Positions 8,612-16,538 of a DNA stretch of 64,000 nt are shown here, piece after piece. Below the pieces are notes generated by a model that did not search any database, was not told the origin of the DNA, and saw only the letters and a list, made by a program, of their open reading frames with translations. The translations under genes were made by a program, and so were the position numbers. The DNA comes from Acinetobacter boissieri (GTDB lineage Bacteria > Pseudomonadota > Gammaproteobacteria > Pseudomonadales > Moraxellaceae): assembly GCF_900096955.1 (NCBI RefSeq), contig NZ_FMYL01000001.1:372001-436000 (forward strand). Reading direction: 5' to 3'. Every line of letters begins with the position of its first letter. The first letter of the stretch is position 1.

Positions 8612-9177
8612 TGTTGTGTCCTTATTTGATCTTTATTTTAATATATCGTATACGAAATAAAAATAGAAGCCACAATATGTAAATTACTCTTTTTAGATGA
8701 AAGCATATTTTATTGTTCAGGTCATATACGCTTTTAAATAAGATAAGACGTATATCTATTGAATACTCAAAATAAGAGATAAACCGTTTAAGCCAAAGTA
8801 ATGGTCTAATCTGATCACCAATGATAAAAATTTACTTTTCATCATTCAAATCATTCGCTTAAATATCAATACAAAAATAAAAACAGACTTATGTTTAATT
8901 TTTTCACCGTGATTTATGTATAAGTATTATTACTTTATAAATAACCACAATATTGATGCATTCCCCCTCATTTTTTATATAAACATCAGCAGCATAATCA
9001 TAGAATTTTTAATATATACATGATTAATCGTTTGGTTCACTTTTATTAAAAATAGAAAATTTTTTATTTTTATTTACGTCAATCTGTTAATAAATGTTAC
9101 ATATTTAAAGTGATGGTTTTTTTGTTATATCATTCTTAGTGCTAAATATAACTTAAGTAAAATAATAGGAAAAAAAT
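8612..9177. other. Gene-free AT-rich region with candidate operators
   Basis: 566 bases with no credible coding sequence. On the left is the promoter region of the hydroxyproline-type operon. It contains a perfect palindrome TCGTATACGA at 8646-8655 and an inverted repeat ATATACG (8725-8731)/CGTATAT (8750-8756). The right part is simple AT-rich DNA leading to the membrane-protein gene at 9178, whose ribosome site is AGG near 9167. No RNA structure with a terminator was seen. Confidence 0.5.
8646..8655. promoter_or_regulatory. Candidate GntR-type operator TCGTATACGA
   Basis: A perfect 10-base palindrome 35 bases upstream of the 8611 start codon. It shares the GTATAC core with the element in the downstream gap (7642-7649). 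GntR/FCD regulators of sugar-acid and hydroxyproline operons often recognise such GTATAC-centred sites. The regulator itself is not adjacent. Confidence 0.4.
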
Positions 9178-10185
9178 ATGAGTATTACTGTAGAAAAATC
9201 ACTTCAACAAAGAATTTCTTGGGCAAGTATTTTTGCTGGAACACTAATTGTTTTAGCAGTCTCTTTCTTGCTTTCAATCTTAGGTATTGCTCTTGGATTT
9301 TCAATGTTAGATCCATTATCTAATACAGACGTCACCAATGGTTCAGGAACCACGCTGGGTATCTGGACTGGTATTTCACTTTTATTAAGTTTAGGGATCG
9401 GAAGTTTCTTTGCTGGAAAAATTGCAGGTATTCATGGGAGCGTCCATGGATTTCTAGTATGGTGTTTAGCACTTATCTTTGGCCTTTTTATTAGTGTTTC
9501 CGCACTAAAAAGTACATTAAATATCACTGGAAATATCGTTGGTTCAGTGACATCAGCAACTGGAAATATTACCTCGTCATTGGGTAAAGGTGTCGTACAA
9601 GTATTTGAAAATAGCAATATCAATGAAGTCCTGCCAAACTCATCTGATGTATTAAATAATGGAAACAAAAATGTAATGGCCGCTTTAGAAAAAAGTGGAA
9701 TACCTGAATTACAACCAAACTACTTAAATAGCCAATTAGATTGGGCGAAGAACAAAATAGAATCATCTATTAAAGATATTGCAGTGAACCCACAAAAAAG
9801 TGATGAAATTGTTAATGATTTAATCGGTTCTTTAAAAAACCGTGTTCAATCTATTAATAACTCGATTAGTAAAGATGAAATAAAAACAGCTATTACTAAA
9901 AACAGTAATATGACAAGCAAAGAAGCAGATCAAGCCGTAGAAAATTTCTTGAAAGAAAGAGAGCTTGCTGTTCAAAAGCTGAATCAAGCATTTGAAAAAG
10001 CTCAAACGAGCATTAATGATGCAAAAGTAAAATATCAAGCTCTTAAACAAGATGCTAAAGAGAAAGCAGCAATTGCGACTCAAGTTGCTGCCAAAACAGC
10101 ATTATGGGCATTTATCGGGCTTTTCCTTGGTGCATTAGTCAGTATCTTTGCTGGTCGATTCGGTGCTAAAAAAGCAACGAATTAA
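9178..10185 (+). CDS. Membrane protein with a long coiled-coil periplasmic or cytoplasmic middle, function unknown
   Basis: 335 residues. Three hydrophobic segments lie near the N-terminus (about 13-42, 62-82, 90-110) and one near the C-terminus (about 308-328, AALWAFIGLFLGALVSIFAG). Between them is about 190 residues of polar, Lys/Gln/Asn-rich, helix-prone sequence, with predicted coiled coil around 215-300. Small residues are enriched in the membrane segments (GTLIVLAVSF, GIGSFFAGKIAGIHG). I do not recognise a catalytic motif. It stands alone, with its own terminator just downstream. Confidence 0.8.
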   Translation: MSITVEKSLQQRISWASIFAGTLIVLAVSFLLSILGIALGFSMLDPLSNTDVTNGSGTTLGIWTGISLLLSLGIGSFFAGKIAGIHGSVHGFLVWCLALIFGLFISVSALKSTLNITGNIVGSVTSATGNITSSLGKGVVQVFENSNINEVLPNSSDVLNNGNKNVMAALEKSGIPELQPNYLNSQLDWAKNKIESSIKDIAVNPQKSDEIVNDLIGSLKNRVQSINNSISKDEIKTAITKNSNMTSKEADQAVENFLKERELAVQKLNQAFEKAQTSINDAKVKYQALKQDAKEKAAIATQVAAKTALWAFIGLFLGALVSIFAGRFGAKKATN

Positions 10186-10221
10186 ACTGAGATTGTAGAA
10201 CACCATCTATCTATGATTTTT

Positions 10222-10251
10222 AAAAGACCCACTTTAAAGTGGGTCTTTTTT
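10222..10251 (+). terminator. Intrinsic terminator after the 9178 membrane-protein gene
   Basis: A perfect stem, AAAAGACCCACTTT pairing with AAAGTGGGTCTTTT, with T continuing to 10251. It is strong on both strands and lies 36 bases past the stop codon. Confidence 0.9.
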
Positions 10252-10418
10252 ACTGATTCTGACAGCTCATATAATCAAGTGCTTTACATAAAAAACAAAT
10301 ACAAAGCTGATTTAAAAACATATCAAACTTGTATTAAATCCGTGATTAAGTCAAAAAGTAATCTCATATTTATGCAAAAAATCATCTATTCAAAATGATC
10401 TCAATATATTAATTCTAT

Positions 10419-11639
10419 TTAAATATTCATAGACTCTTTATTGCCAAAAAAATACCTGATCGCCCAAATAATTACGATGATCTGTATAGCAAAACACATA
10501 TAAAAAGTCATACCGACACGCCAGTCTGAAGGAGAAAAATCAGTCACAAAACTAAAAGTTGTTGTTGCAATCAGTGGCGCAATAATCATTGCTAGACTAT
10601 TGATTGAGGCAACTGTGCCCATAACGGTACCTTGACGGTCAGGATGTACCTTAGATGATAATGCACCCATTAAAACAGGCATTGAAACTGCCGAAAGACA
10701 TGTAAATGTAGCAATAAAATATAATTCAATACCATTGTCAGACAGGCCATACATTAAAAAAGCAATTGCAGATGAAATGAGTCCAAGCATAGCGAGTGTC
10801 TTTATTCCAAAATAGTTTTGTAGTTTGGACATGAGAAAACCACTGATCACAAAACCGAATACTCCCATAAAAAGTAACATCATCCCATTTGCTTCAGGTT
10901 GCCAACCAAATTTGAATTGGGTATACGCTACCCAAATGCTCTGAAGCATCACTTGGGCCAGAACATTTAAGCCAATAATATAAACAAGGCCTGCAATATC
11001 TCCACTGATACGTACAAGATCACGGATCGCATGAAAAGGACTCACATTCGTCAATGATAATGTTGCTGTGGGATTGACTGGTTTCATACGAGGCAATACA
11101 AACCAACCATAAATAAAATTTAAAAATGATAAAATAGCAGCAATATAAAAAGGAAATCGAATATCAATACCACCAAGAATACCACCCAACATTGGTCCTA
11201 AAATAAAGCCTACCCCGGCTGCTGCACCAATTCTACCAAATGCAACTGATCGTTGACTTGGAATGGTCGAATCTGCAGTGTATGCATTGGCTACAGACAT
11301 TGTTGCACCCGTCATACCACTTAAAATACGACAAAGTAGTAATAATAATACTGATGACGCAACTGCATGGAGGAGCTCAGTGATCGCTAAAATAAGTGTT
11401 GAAATAAGTAATATTGGTCTCCTTCCATATTTATCGCTCAGGATGCCAAGAAAAGGAGAAAACAAAAATTGCATCAACGCATAACTCGCAGCTAAAACAC
11501 CAATCCATTGAACTTTTGATTCCACAGACGATGAAAGCATGCCGACTAGAGATGGCAGAACAGGGATCACGATACTGCCCCCAAATACATCTAGAAAAAC
11601 TGTCACTAAAATAAAATATTGACCACGATCACGGCGCAC
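10419..11639 (-). CDS. MFS transporter of the TetA/DHA1 drug-efflux type
   Basis: 406 residues with twelve hydrophobic segments. The start is a GTG at 11639 with AAGGA 8-12 bases upstream. DHA1 motif A is present as GILSDKYGRRP after helix 2, motif C-like GAAAGVGFILGPMLGGILGG lies in helix 5, and an early VFLDVFGGSIVIPVLP matches TetA-like pumps (motif D1). No tetR-like regulator is adjacent, so a role in tetracycline resistance cannot be claimed; proton-driven efflux of a small amphipathic compound is the safe reading. A shared terminator separates it from the operon at 11788. Confidence 0.82.
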   Translation of the reverse strand: MRRDRGQYFILVTVFLDVFGGSIVIPVLPSLVGMLSSSVESKVQWIGVLAASYALMQFLFSPFLGILSDKYGRRPILLISTLILAITELLHAVASSVLLLLLCRILSGMTGATMSVANAYTADSTIPSQRSVAFGRIGAAAGVGFILGPMLGGILGGIDIRFPFYIAAILSFLNFIYGWFVLPRMKPVNPTATLSLTNVSPFHAIRDLVRISGDIAGLVYIIGLNVLAQVMLQSIWVAYTQFKFGWQPEANGMMLLFMGVFGFVISGFLMSKLQNYFGIKTLAMLGLISSAIAFLMYGLSDNGIELYFIATFTCLSAVSMPVLMGALSSKVHPDRQGTVMGTVASINSLAMIIAPLIATTTFSFVTDFSPSDWRVGMTFYMCFAIQIIVIIWAIRYFFGNKESMNI

Positions 11640-11741
11640 TGTTTTTTCCTTTTATTTTACGAGTACTTTTATTGTGTTATACGACAATCTATCGTAAATA
11701 TTTAATTTCTTTCACTTGAGTTTGAGCTAAGACCTAAACAC

Positions 11742-11775
11742 AAAAAGCCCCATATCTGAAAATATGAGGCTTTTT
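11742..11775. terminator. Intrinsic terminator of the amino acid ABC operon
   Basis: A 14-bp stem with one mismatch (AAAAAGCCCCATAT against ATATGAGGCTTTTT) and a short loop, with a T run on both strands. It lies 12 bases past the ATPase stop codon (minus strand) and also upstream of the MFS gene, so it insulates the two units. Confidence 0.85.
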
Positions 11776-11787
11776 CAAAATATTAAA

Positions 11788-12519
11788 TTAAGCTTGAGTC
11801 ATTCGAATAAATGAACGTAATTCTTCTGTTTGTGGTTCTGCAAATAACGTTTTCGCAGGACCATATTCATGCACTCGCCCTTCATGCATAAAGAGTAAAT
11901 AGTCTCCAACATCTCGTGCAAAACGCATTTCATGTGTAACCATAATTAATGTCATGCCCTCATGCGCTAAATCACGTACAACAGCCAATACTTCATTCAC
12001 CAATTCTGGATCAAGTGCTGAAGTAATTTCATCACAGAGTAAAATTTTAGGTGACATGGCAAGTGCCCGAGCAATAGCTACACGCTGTTGTTGCCCACCA
12101 GACAATTGGCTTGGCATCGCATCTGCTTTGGCTTTTAACCCGACTTTATCGAGCATATTGAGTGCCAAAGCATGTGTGGTGGCTTTGTCTACTTTTTTTA
12201 CGACTTGTACTGCAAGCATGACATTTTGAACCACACTCAAGTGTGGAAATAAGTTAAATTGCTGAAAAATCATGCCGACTTTTAAGCGTAATGCACGTAA
12301 GTCGGTACGATCTACATCTAAAACAGTACCATCGACTTGAATATAGCCTTTATCAATCGTTTCTAAGCCATTAATTGAACGTAATAACGTACTTTTTCCA
12401 GAACCACTACGCCCAATAATTGACACGACAGACCCAGCTTCTACATCAAGGTCTATGCCTTTTAAAACATGGTTTTCACCAAAGTGTTTATGTAAATTAT
12501 GTATGTGAAGTAGTGCCAT
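11788..12519 (-). CDS. Polar amino acid ABC transporter ATP-binding protein (GlnQ/HisP type)
   Basis: 243 residues from the ATG at 12519; a TTG further upstream is less likely. Motifs are Walker A GRSGSGKST, Q-loop FQQFNLFPH, signature LSGGQQQRVAIARAL, Walker B ILLCDEITSALDP and H-loop MVTHEM. FQQFNLFPH together with ITSALDP is diagnostic of the polar amino acid (PAAT) subfamily. The Cys-Asp in the Walker B is the usual HisP/GlnQ form. It overlaps the 3' end of the upstream permease by 23 bases and completes a binding protein-permease-permease-ATPase operon. Confidence 0.92.
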   Translation of the reverse strand: MALLHIHNLHKHFGENHVLKGIDLDVEAGSVVSIIGRSGSGKSTLLRSINGLETIDKGYIQVDGTVLDVDRTDLRALRLKVGMIFQQFNLFPHLSVVQNVMLAVQVVKKVDKATTHALALNMLDKVGLKAKADAMPSQLSGGQQQRVAIARALAMSPKILLCDEITSALDPELVNEVLAVVRDLAHEGMTLIMVTHEMRFARDVGDYLLFMHEGRVHEYGPAKTLFAEPQTEELRSFIRMTQA

Positions 12520-13162
12520 GAAGTTTTTTCTCAAGATAAGATGCAAGTGCAGACAGTGGGAAACATAAAATAAAATAACCCACAGCCACTAAGCCAAAGA
12601 CTAAAAAAGGTTCAAATGTTGCATTGGCTAAAATAGACCCTGTTTTTGTGAGTTCTGTAAAACCAATAATAGAGGTGACTGCTGTCGCTTTTACAATTTG
12701 TACTGAAAAGCCTACAGTCGGTGCAATTGCAATGCGTAATGCTTGTGGCAAGATCACGTAGCGAAATTGTTGAAAGCGACTCAGTGCTAAACTTCCTGCA
12801 GCTTCCCATTGGCCCACAGGTACAGACTGCACACAGCCCCGCCAAATTTCAGCAAAGTATGCAGCAGCGTATGCTGTTAAGGAAAACGAGGCAGCAACCC
12901 AAGCAGAAGTATCAAAGCCAAGTAAAGCCAAACCAAAAAAGGTCATAAATAGCTGTACAAGTAACGGCGTACCCTGAAAAAACTCAATATAAACAATCGC
13001 TATCTTTTGTAAAATTGGGTCTTTGCTAATGCGTAGCATCAATATGAGTAAGCCACATATTCCGCCAAGTACAAATACAATTAAAGATAAAAGTAATGAC
13101 CATCCAAATCCATTGAGTAGGTTATGAATAATATCCCAAAGGGTAAATTCTTGCATCATCAT
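12497..13162 (-). CDS. Polar amino acid ABC transporter permease 2 (HisM/GlnP type)
   Basis: 221 residues with about five hydrophobic segments and the EAA loop, here EAAGSLALSRFQQFRYVILPQA. YFAEIWRGCVQSVPVGQWEAA is the standard PAAT permease block. The ATG overlaps the stop of the previous permease (ATGA). It should heterodimerise with the 13159-13830 product in the inner membrane. Confidence 0.9.
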   Translation of the reverse strand: MMMQEFTLWDIIHNLLNGFGWSLLLSLIVFVLGGICGLLILMLRISKDPILQKIAIVYIEFFQGTPLLVQLFMTFFGLALLGFDTSAWVAASFSLTAYAAAYFAEIWRGCVQSVPVGQWEAAGSLALSRFQQFRYVILPQALRIAIAPTVGFSVQIVKATAVTSIIGFTELTKTGSILANATFEPFLVFGLVAVGYFILCFPLSALASYLEKKLHGTTSHT

Positions 13163-13830
13163 ACACGGTCACTCCCTTTAAAACAGATGCGACCTAAACG
13201 TAATAGTAAGGCACGAATCACCACAGACAGGATTAAGTACAGGACTGCAATCACAATGTAAATTTCAAAGCTACGGAAATTACGTGACTGAATAAAATTG
13301 GCAGCAAATGTTAAGTCTTCCATTGAAATCTGCGAACATACAGATGACCCAAGCATTACAATAATAATTTGACTGCATAAAGCAGGCCATACTCTACCTA
13401 AAGATGGTGGCAAAACCACATAACGTAAGACTTGGAAACGAGTCATCGCTAAAGATTCAGCAGCTTCAATTTGCCCTTTGGCTGTGGCTTGTATACCTGC
13501 ACGTACAATTTCTGCACTGTATGCACCCAAGTTAATAATCATGGCTAAAATTGAAGCCGTCCATGCATTCATGGTTACACCAATGGCAGGTAAACCAAAA
13601 AAGATAAAAAATAGCTGGACTAAAAAGGGTGTATTACGAATTAGCTCAATATATACACGAAAAATAGTACTTAAAGGCTGTACTTTCCATGCACGGCATG
13701 CCCCTGCAAAAATGCCTAAAGCCAAACCAAATATTGTACCCACAATTGTGAGTACCAATGTTCGCCCTAAGCCTTCAGCAATCATACCGCTATAAGGCAA
13801 TACACTGGAAAAATCAAACTGATACGACAT
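13159..13830 (-). CDS. Polar amino acid ABC transporter permease 1
   Basis: 223 residues from the ATG at 13830; a GTG codon directly precedes it and AGAGGG lies just upstream. It has five hydrophobic segments and the EAA loop EAAESLAMTRFQVLRYVVLP, with YSAEIVRAGIQATAKGQIEAA before it. It is the partner of the next permease and lies 33 bases downstream of the binding-protein gene. Confidence 0.9.
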   Translation of the reverse strand: MSYQFDFSSVLPYSGMIAEGLGRTLVLTIVGTIFGLALGIFAGACRAWKVQPLSTIFRVYIELIRNTPFLVQLFFIFFGLPAIGVTMNAWTASILAMIINLGAYSAEIVRAGIQATAKGQIEAAESLAMTRFQVLRYVVLPPSLGRVWPALCSQIIIVMLGSSVCSQISMEDLTFAANFIQSRNFRSFEIYIVIAVLYLILSVVIRALLLRLGRICFKGSDRV

Positions 13831-13863
13831 CACACCCTCTTTTGCGCTATAGCACAGCAGTCA

Positions 13864-14652
13864 TTAGAATTGTTTTGGTAGGGGTGCATTAAGCCATTGC
13901 ACAGAAATACGGTTCATCTGACCATTACTTTTTGCTGTAGTAATAATTGCATTAATTTTACTATGTAACTGTGCCTCACCTTTATTTAAACCAATGTAGC
14001 ATGGTGAGTTTTTAATAATAAACTTAGTATCGAGTGGTTTTTTAGTAAAGTTTTTGCTTAGCGTACCTGCAACCACATTACCTGTTGCAATTAGATTCAC
14101 TTGACCTGAATAAAATGATGAAATTGTTGAATTATTGTCTTCAAAACGCTTTATGGTTGTTGAAGCAGGGGCAATTTTTGTTAGTTCAATGTCTTCAATT
14201 GCGCCACGTGTTACACCCACTGTTTTACCTGCAAGCTCTGCTACAGATTTTGCTTGTTCACTTTTTTGACCAAAAACACCTAAATAAAATGGTGCATACG
14301 GCCCAACAAAGTCAATAACTTGCTCACGTTCAGGGGTTTTTCCTAAGCTAGAAATCACAAGATCAACTTTTTTCGTTGTTAAAAAAGGAATACGGTTAGC
14401 ACTGGTCACAGGTACTAAAACCAGTTTCACTCCCAAAGACTGAGCAATAAGTTTGGCAACATCTATATCATAGCCCTGAGCTTGTAAGTCTTTACTGACA
14501 GAGCCAAATGGAGGATAGTCCTGCGGAATAGCGACTTTAATGACTCCAGATTTTTTAATGTCTGCAAGTGCATCTGCATTGGCAAATGTTGGAATCACTG
14601 CCGCTGATGTGAAAACGGAAAGTGCTAACAGCAAAGAAGAAGGTTTAAGCAT
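13864..14652 (-). CDS. Periplasmic amino acid-binding protein (SBP_bac_3)
   Basis: 262 residues. A Sec signal peptide (MLKPSSLLLALSVFTSAAVIPTFANA) is followed by a family 3 solute-binding domain: IKVAIPQDYPPFGSV at the start, DIDVAKLIAQSLGVKLVLVPVTSANRIPFLTTKKVDLVISS in the middle, and GKTVGVTRGAIED. The Arg in SANRIPFL matches the residue that holds the substrate alpha-carboxylate in this family. The ligand (Glu, Gln, Arg, Asp or other) cannot be told from the sequence. GGGG lies 6 bases upstream of the ATG. Confidence 0.9.
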   Translation of the reverse strand: MLKPSSLLLALSVFTSAAVIPTFANADALADIKKSGVIKVAIPQDYPPFGSVSKDLQAQGYDIDVAKLIAQSLGVKLVLVPVTSANRIPFLTTKKVDLVISSLGKTPEREQVIDFVGPYAPFYLGVFGQKSEQAKSVAELAGKTVGVTRGAIEDIELTKIAPASTTIKRFEDNNSTISSFYSGQVNLIATGNVVAGTLSKNFTKKPLDTKFIIKNSPCYIGLNKGEAQLHSKINAIITTAKSNGQMNRISVQWLNAPLPKQF

Positions 14653-14995
14653 AATGACCCCGAGCGTACATGGCAGTGAAAAAAGATATATGCTCTTACG
14701 AGCAATAACTATGCCATGAACGAAAAGGTCTATCGTAATAAAAATAAGTAGCTGATATTTAAATAATAATAAACAGATTAAAGCAAATACTTTATCGTAA
14801 TAATCATTGGTACGTTGAAAAGTATTTAAACGTAGAGGTTGTCGATCTCAAGAAATTTCTATTTATATTAAAAAGGTGCAATATATCTCAATTGCAGTGC
14901 ACTAAAATTGAACTAAAAAAATTAAACCCGACAATGCGCATCTGAGAAAGTGCGATTTAGCAAAACACGGACATAACACTCACTGTAATAGTGCA
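14653..14995. other. Gene-free region carrying the sigma-54 promoter of the amino acid transporter
   Basis: 343 bases without a credible gene. Near its left end is the -24/-12 element described separately at 14702-14716. The rest is AT-rich with no strong hairpin. A weak dyad with the halves TGCGCA and TGCG near 14935-14960 might help end the HxlR transcript, but it has no T run. Confidence 0.5.
14702..14716 (-). promoter_or_regulatory. Sigma-54 promoter of the amino acid ABC operon
   Basis: Read on the minus strand the sequence is TGGCATAGTTATTGC, which matches TGGCAC-N5-TTGC with one change (C to T at the last base of the -24 block). It lies 50 bases upstream of the binding-protein ATG, the same spacing as in urtA. 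This predicts NtrC-type nitrogen control. Confidence 0.7.
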
Positions 14996-15361
14996 TTATT
15001 GTATGACATGGCGGTGCGCCAAAATTTCATCTAGATTGTCCTCAATCCAAAAAACCAAATAATCGATTTTTTCTGCTGCTTGCTTTCCAAGTGATGTTAA
15101 ACGATATTCCACTTTAGGTGGGATTTCTGCATAGACTTTACGTGAAACAAAATCATCTTGTTCCAACATTTTAAGCGTTTGCGAAAGCATTTTTTCACTG
15201 ACACCATCAATCTGTTGCTTTAATTCACTAAATCGCAACACACTGTGTTGACTTAAACAACGTAGAATCAGTACAGACCACTTACTGGTTAAATGCTCCA
15301 AAATTTGTCTAGATGGACATTTACTAGACAAAACATAACCTTTCAGTGGCATATCAGACAT
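14996..15361 (-). CDS. HxlR-family transcriptional regulator (YtfH-like)
   Basis: 121 residues from the ATG at 15361, chosen because AAGG lies 7 bases upstream; a longer start at 15382 has no such site. It is a winged helix-turn-helix of the HxlR type (CPSRQILEHLTSKWSVLILRCLS; FSELKQQIDGVSEKMLSQTLKMLE; YAEIPPKVEYRLTSLGKQ). The conserved Cys near the N-terminus (CPSRQ) is the residue used for redox or electrophile sensing in this family. It is divergent from the quinone reductase gene, like ytfH/ytfG in E. coli, and probably represses it and itself. Confidence 0.88.
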   Translation of the reverse strand: MSDMPLKGYVLSSKCPSRQILEHLTSKWSVLILRCLSQHSVLRFSELKQQIDGVSEKMLSQTLKMLEQDDFVSRKVYAEIPPKVEYRLTSLGKQAAEKIDYLVFWIEDNLDEILAHRHVIQ

Positions 15362-15381
15362 TGTTTTTCCTTTTTTCTTCA

Positions 15382-15418
15382 TACTTACTTTTAGGTAAGT
15401 ACTTACATTTAGTTAGTA
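15382..15418. promoter_or_regulatory. Double operator between the HxlR regulator and qorB
   Basis: Two tandem inverted repeats: TACTTAC-tttta-GGTAAGTA and then TACTTAC-attta-GTTAGTA. The unit is repeated at about one and a half helical turns, as expected for two HxlR dimers covering the divergent promoter. The right half-site of the second copy has one change. Confidence 0.65.
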
Positions 15419-15478
15419 ATTAGCATAGCATAAATATCGTTCAGTACATAACACCCATCATCTTATAAGAGGTTTTAC

Positions 15479-16336
15479 ATGAAAATTGCAATTACAGGCG
15501 CAACAGGTCAACTCGGCCATTTGGTTATTCAAGCATTAATTCAACAGACTGCACCTGAAAATATTATTGCTTTAGTTCGTGATCCTAAAAAAGCACAACA
15601 TTTTTTAGATCAAGGTATTGAAGTACGTTTTTTTGATTACAGCCAAGCAGAGAGTTTACAACCTGCATTGTCAGGCGTAGACCGTTTATTACTTATTTCT
15701 GGGAGTGAAGTTGGGCAACGTGTGCCACAGCATCAAGCCGTTATCGATGCTGCTGTGAAAACATCTGTACCTTTTATTGCCTATACCAGCATATTAAACG
15801 CAGACACAAATCCACTCAGTTTAGCTGCTGAACATAAAGAGACTGAATCACTGATTAAACACAGTGGCCTTTCTTATGCCTTGTTACGAAACAATTGGTA
15901 CATAGAAAACTATTTAGGCAACCTTGCATATACTGTTTCTGAAGGCAAATTGTATGGTGCAGCCGAAACTGGGAAAATTAGTGCGGCATCTCGCCAAGAC
16001 TATGCTCAAGCAGCAGCTAATGTATTGATCAGTGCACCGTCAAACAACCCTGTTTATGAACTTGCTGGCTCTGATGCATTCACACTCAGTGAATTGGCAA
16101 GCACCATTTCTACGGTCTATCACACCCAAGTAGAATATATCAATTTAACACCTGCAGATTATAGCCAAGCATTAAGTGCAGCAGGTCTACCACAAGGTTT
16201 GGTCGATGTGATTGTCGATGCAGATGCACAAACTACGCATGGCGCAATGTATAGCGAATCAACCGATTTAGAGACGCTGATCGGACGTAAAACAACATCT
16301 ATTCAACAGTCAGTCGAACAACAAAAAAATGCTTAA
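15479..16336 (+). CDS. qorB: NAD(P)H:quinone oxidoreductase, NmrA/SDR type
   Basis: 285 residues, atypical short-chain dehydrogenase. The Rossmann motif is ITGATGQLGHLVIQAL at the very N-terminus; LLLISGSEVGQRVPQHQAVIDAA and YTSILNAD follow; LLRNNWYIENYL is typical of the YtfG/QorB group. It has no YxxxK catalytic pair, as usual in NmrA-like reductases. It should reduce quinones with NADPH in the cytoplasm. The divergent HxlR gene probably controls it in response to quinone or electrophile stress. Confidence 0.87.
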   Translation: MKIAITGATGQLGHLVIQALIQQTAPENIIALVRDPKKAQHFLDQGIEVRFFDYSQAESLQPALSGVDRLLLISGSEVGQRVPQHQAVIDAAVKTSVPFIAYTSILNADTNPLSLAAEHKETESLIKHSGLSYALLRNNWYIENYLGNLAYTVSEGKLYGAAETGKISAASRQDYAQAAANVLISAPSNNPVYELAGSDAFTLSELASTISTVYHTQVEYINLTPADYSQALSAAGLPQGLVDVIVDADAQTTHGAMYSESTDLETLIGRKTTSIQQSVEQQKNA

Positions 16337-16345
16337 GTTTTAAAA

Positions 16346-16380
16346 GCTTTAGAGCAGTATTTTAAATACTGCTCTAAAGC
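16346..16380 (+). terminator. Hairpin after qorB
   Basis: A 15-16 bp stem (GCTTTAGAGCAGTATT against its complement) with almost no loop, 10 bases after the stop. The following sequence is AT-rich but lacks a continuous T run, so termination may be moderate. Confidence 0.6.
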
Positions 16381-16493
16381 CTATACATATTTAATTTTTA
16401 TTATTGTTGCGGAGTCAGCGTAATTTTTGCTTTCACGTAATCGGCTCATATCTACTTGAACAGCTGATGCACAACTAATACATATGTGAGACA

Positions 16494-16521
16494 AAACAAG
16501 CGAGGATCTCCTCGCTTGTTT
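16494..16521. terminator. Terminator of pgaB-like gene
   Basis: Perfect inverted repeat AAACAAGCGAGGA/TCCTCGCTTGTTT with a 2-base centre, 17 bases past the stop at 16539 (minus strand). Usable on both strands. Confidence 0.7.
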
Positions 16522-16538
16522 AAATTTCAAAAATAAGA

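Noticed and set aside
10213..10398. 61-codon plus-strand ORF
   Set aside because: It runs through the intrinsic terminator of the preceding gene, has no ribosome site and a low-complexity composition.
10419..11639. Tetracycline-resistance gene
   Set aside because: The pump is TetA-like in motifs, but there is no tetR, no mobile context, and DHA1 pumps of this kind are common chromosomal genes.
16401..16478. Minus-strand frames reading VQVDMS and, shifted by one, DYVKAKITLTPQQ before a stop
   Set aside because: They look like the tail of a decayed gene, but the frame is broken and the stretch is under 30 codons, too short to call a pseudogene without a homology search.
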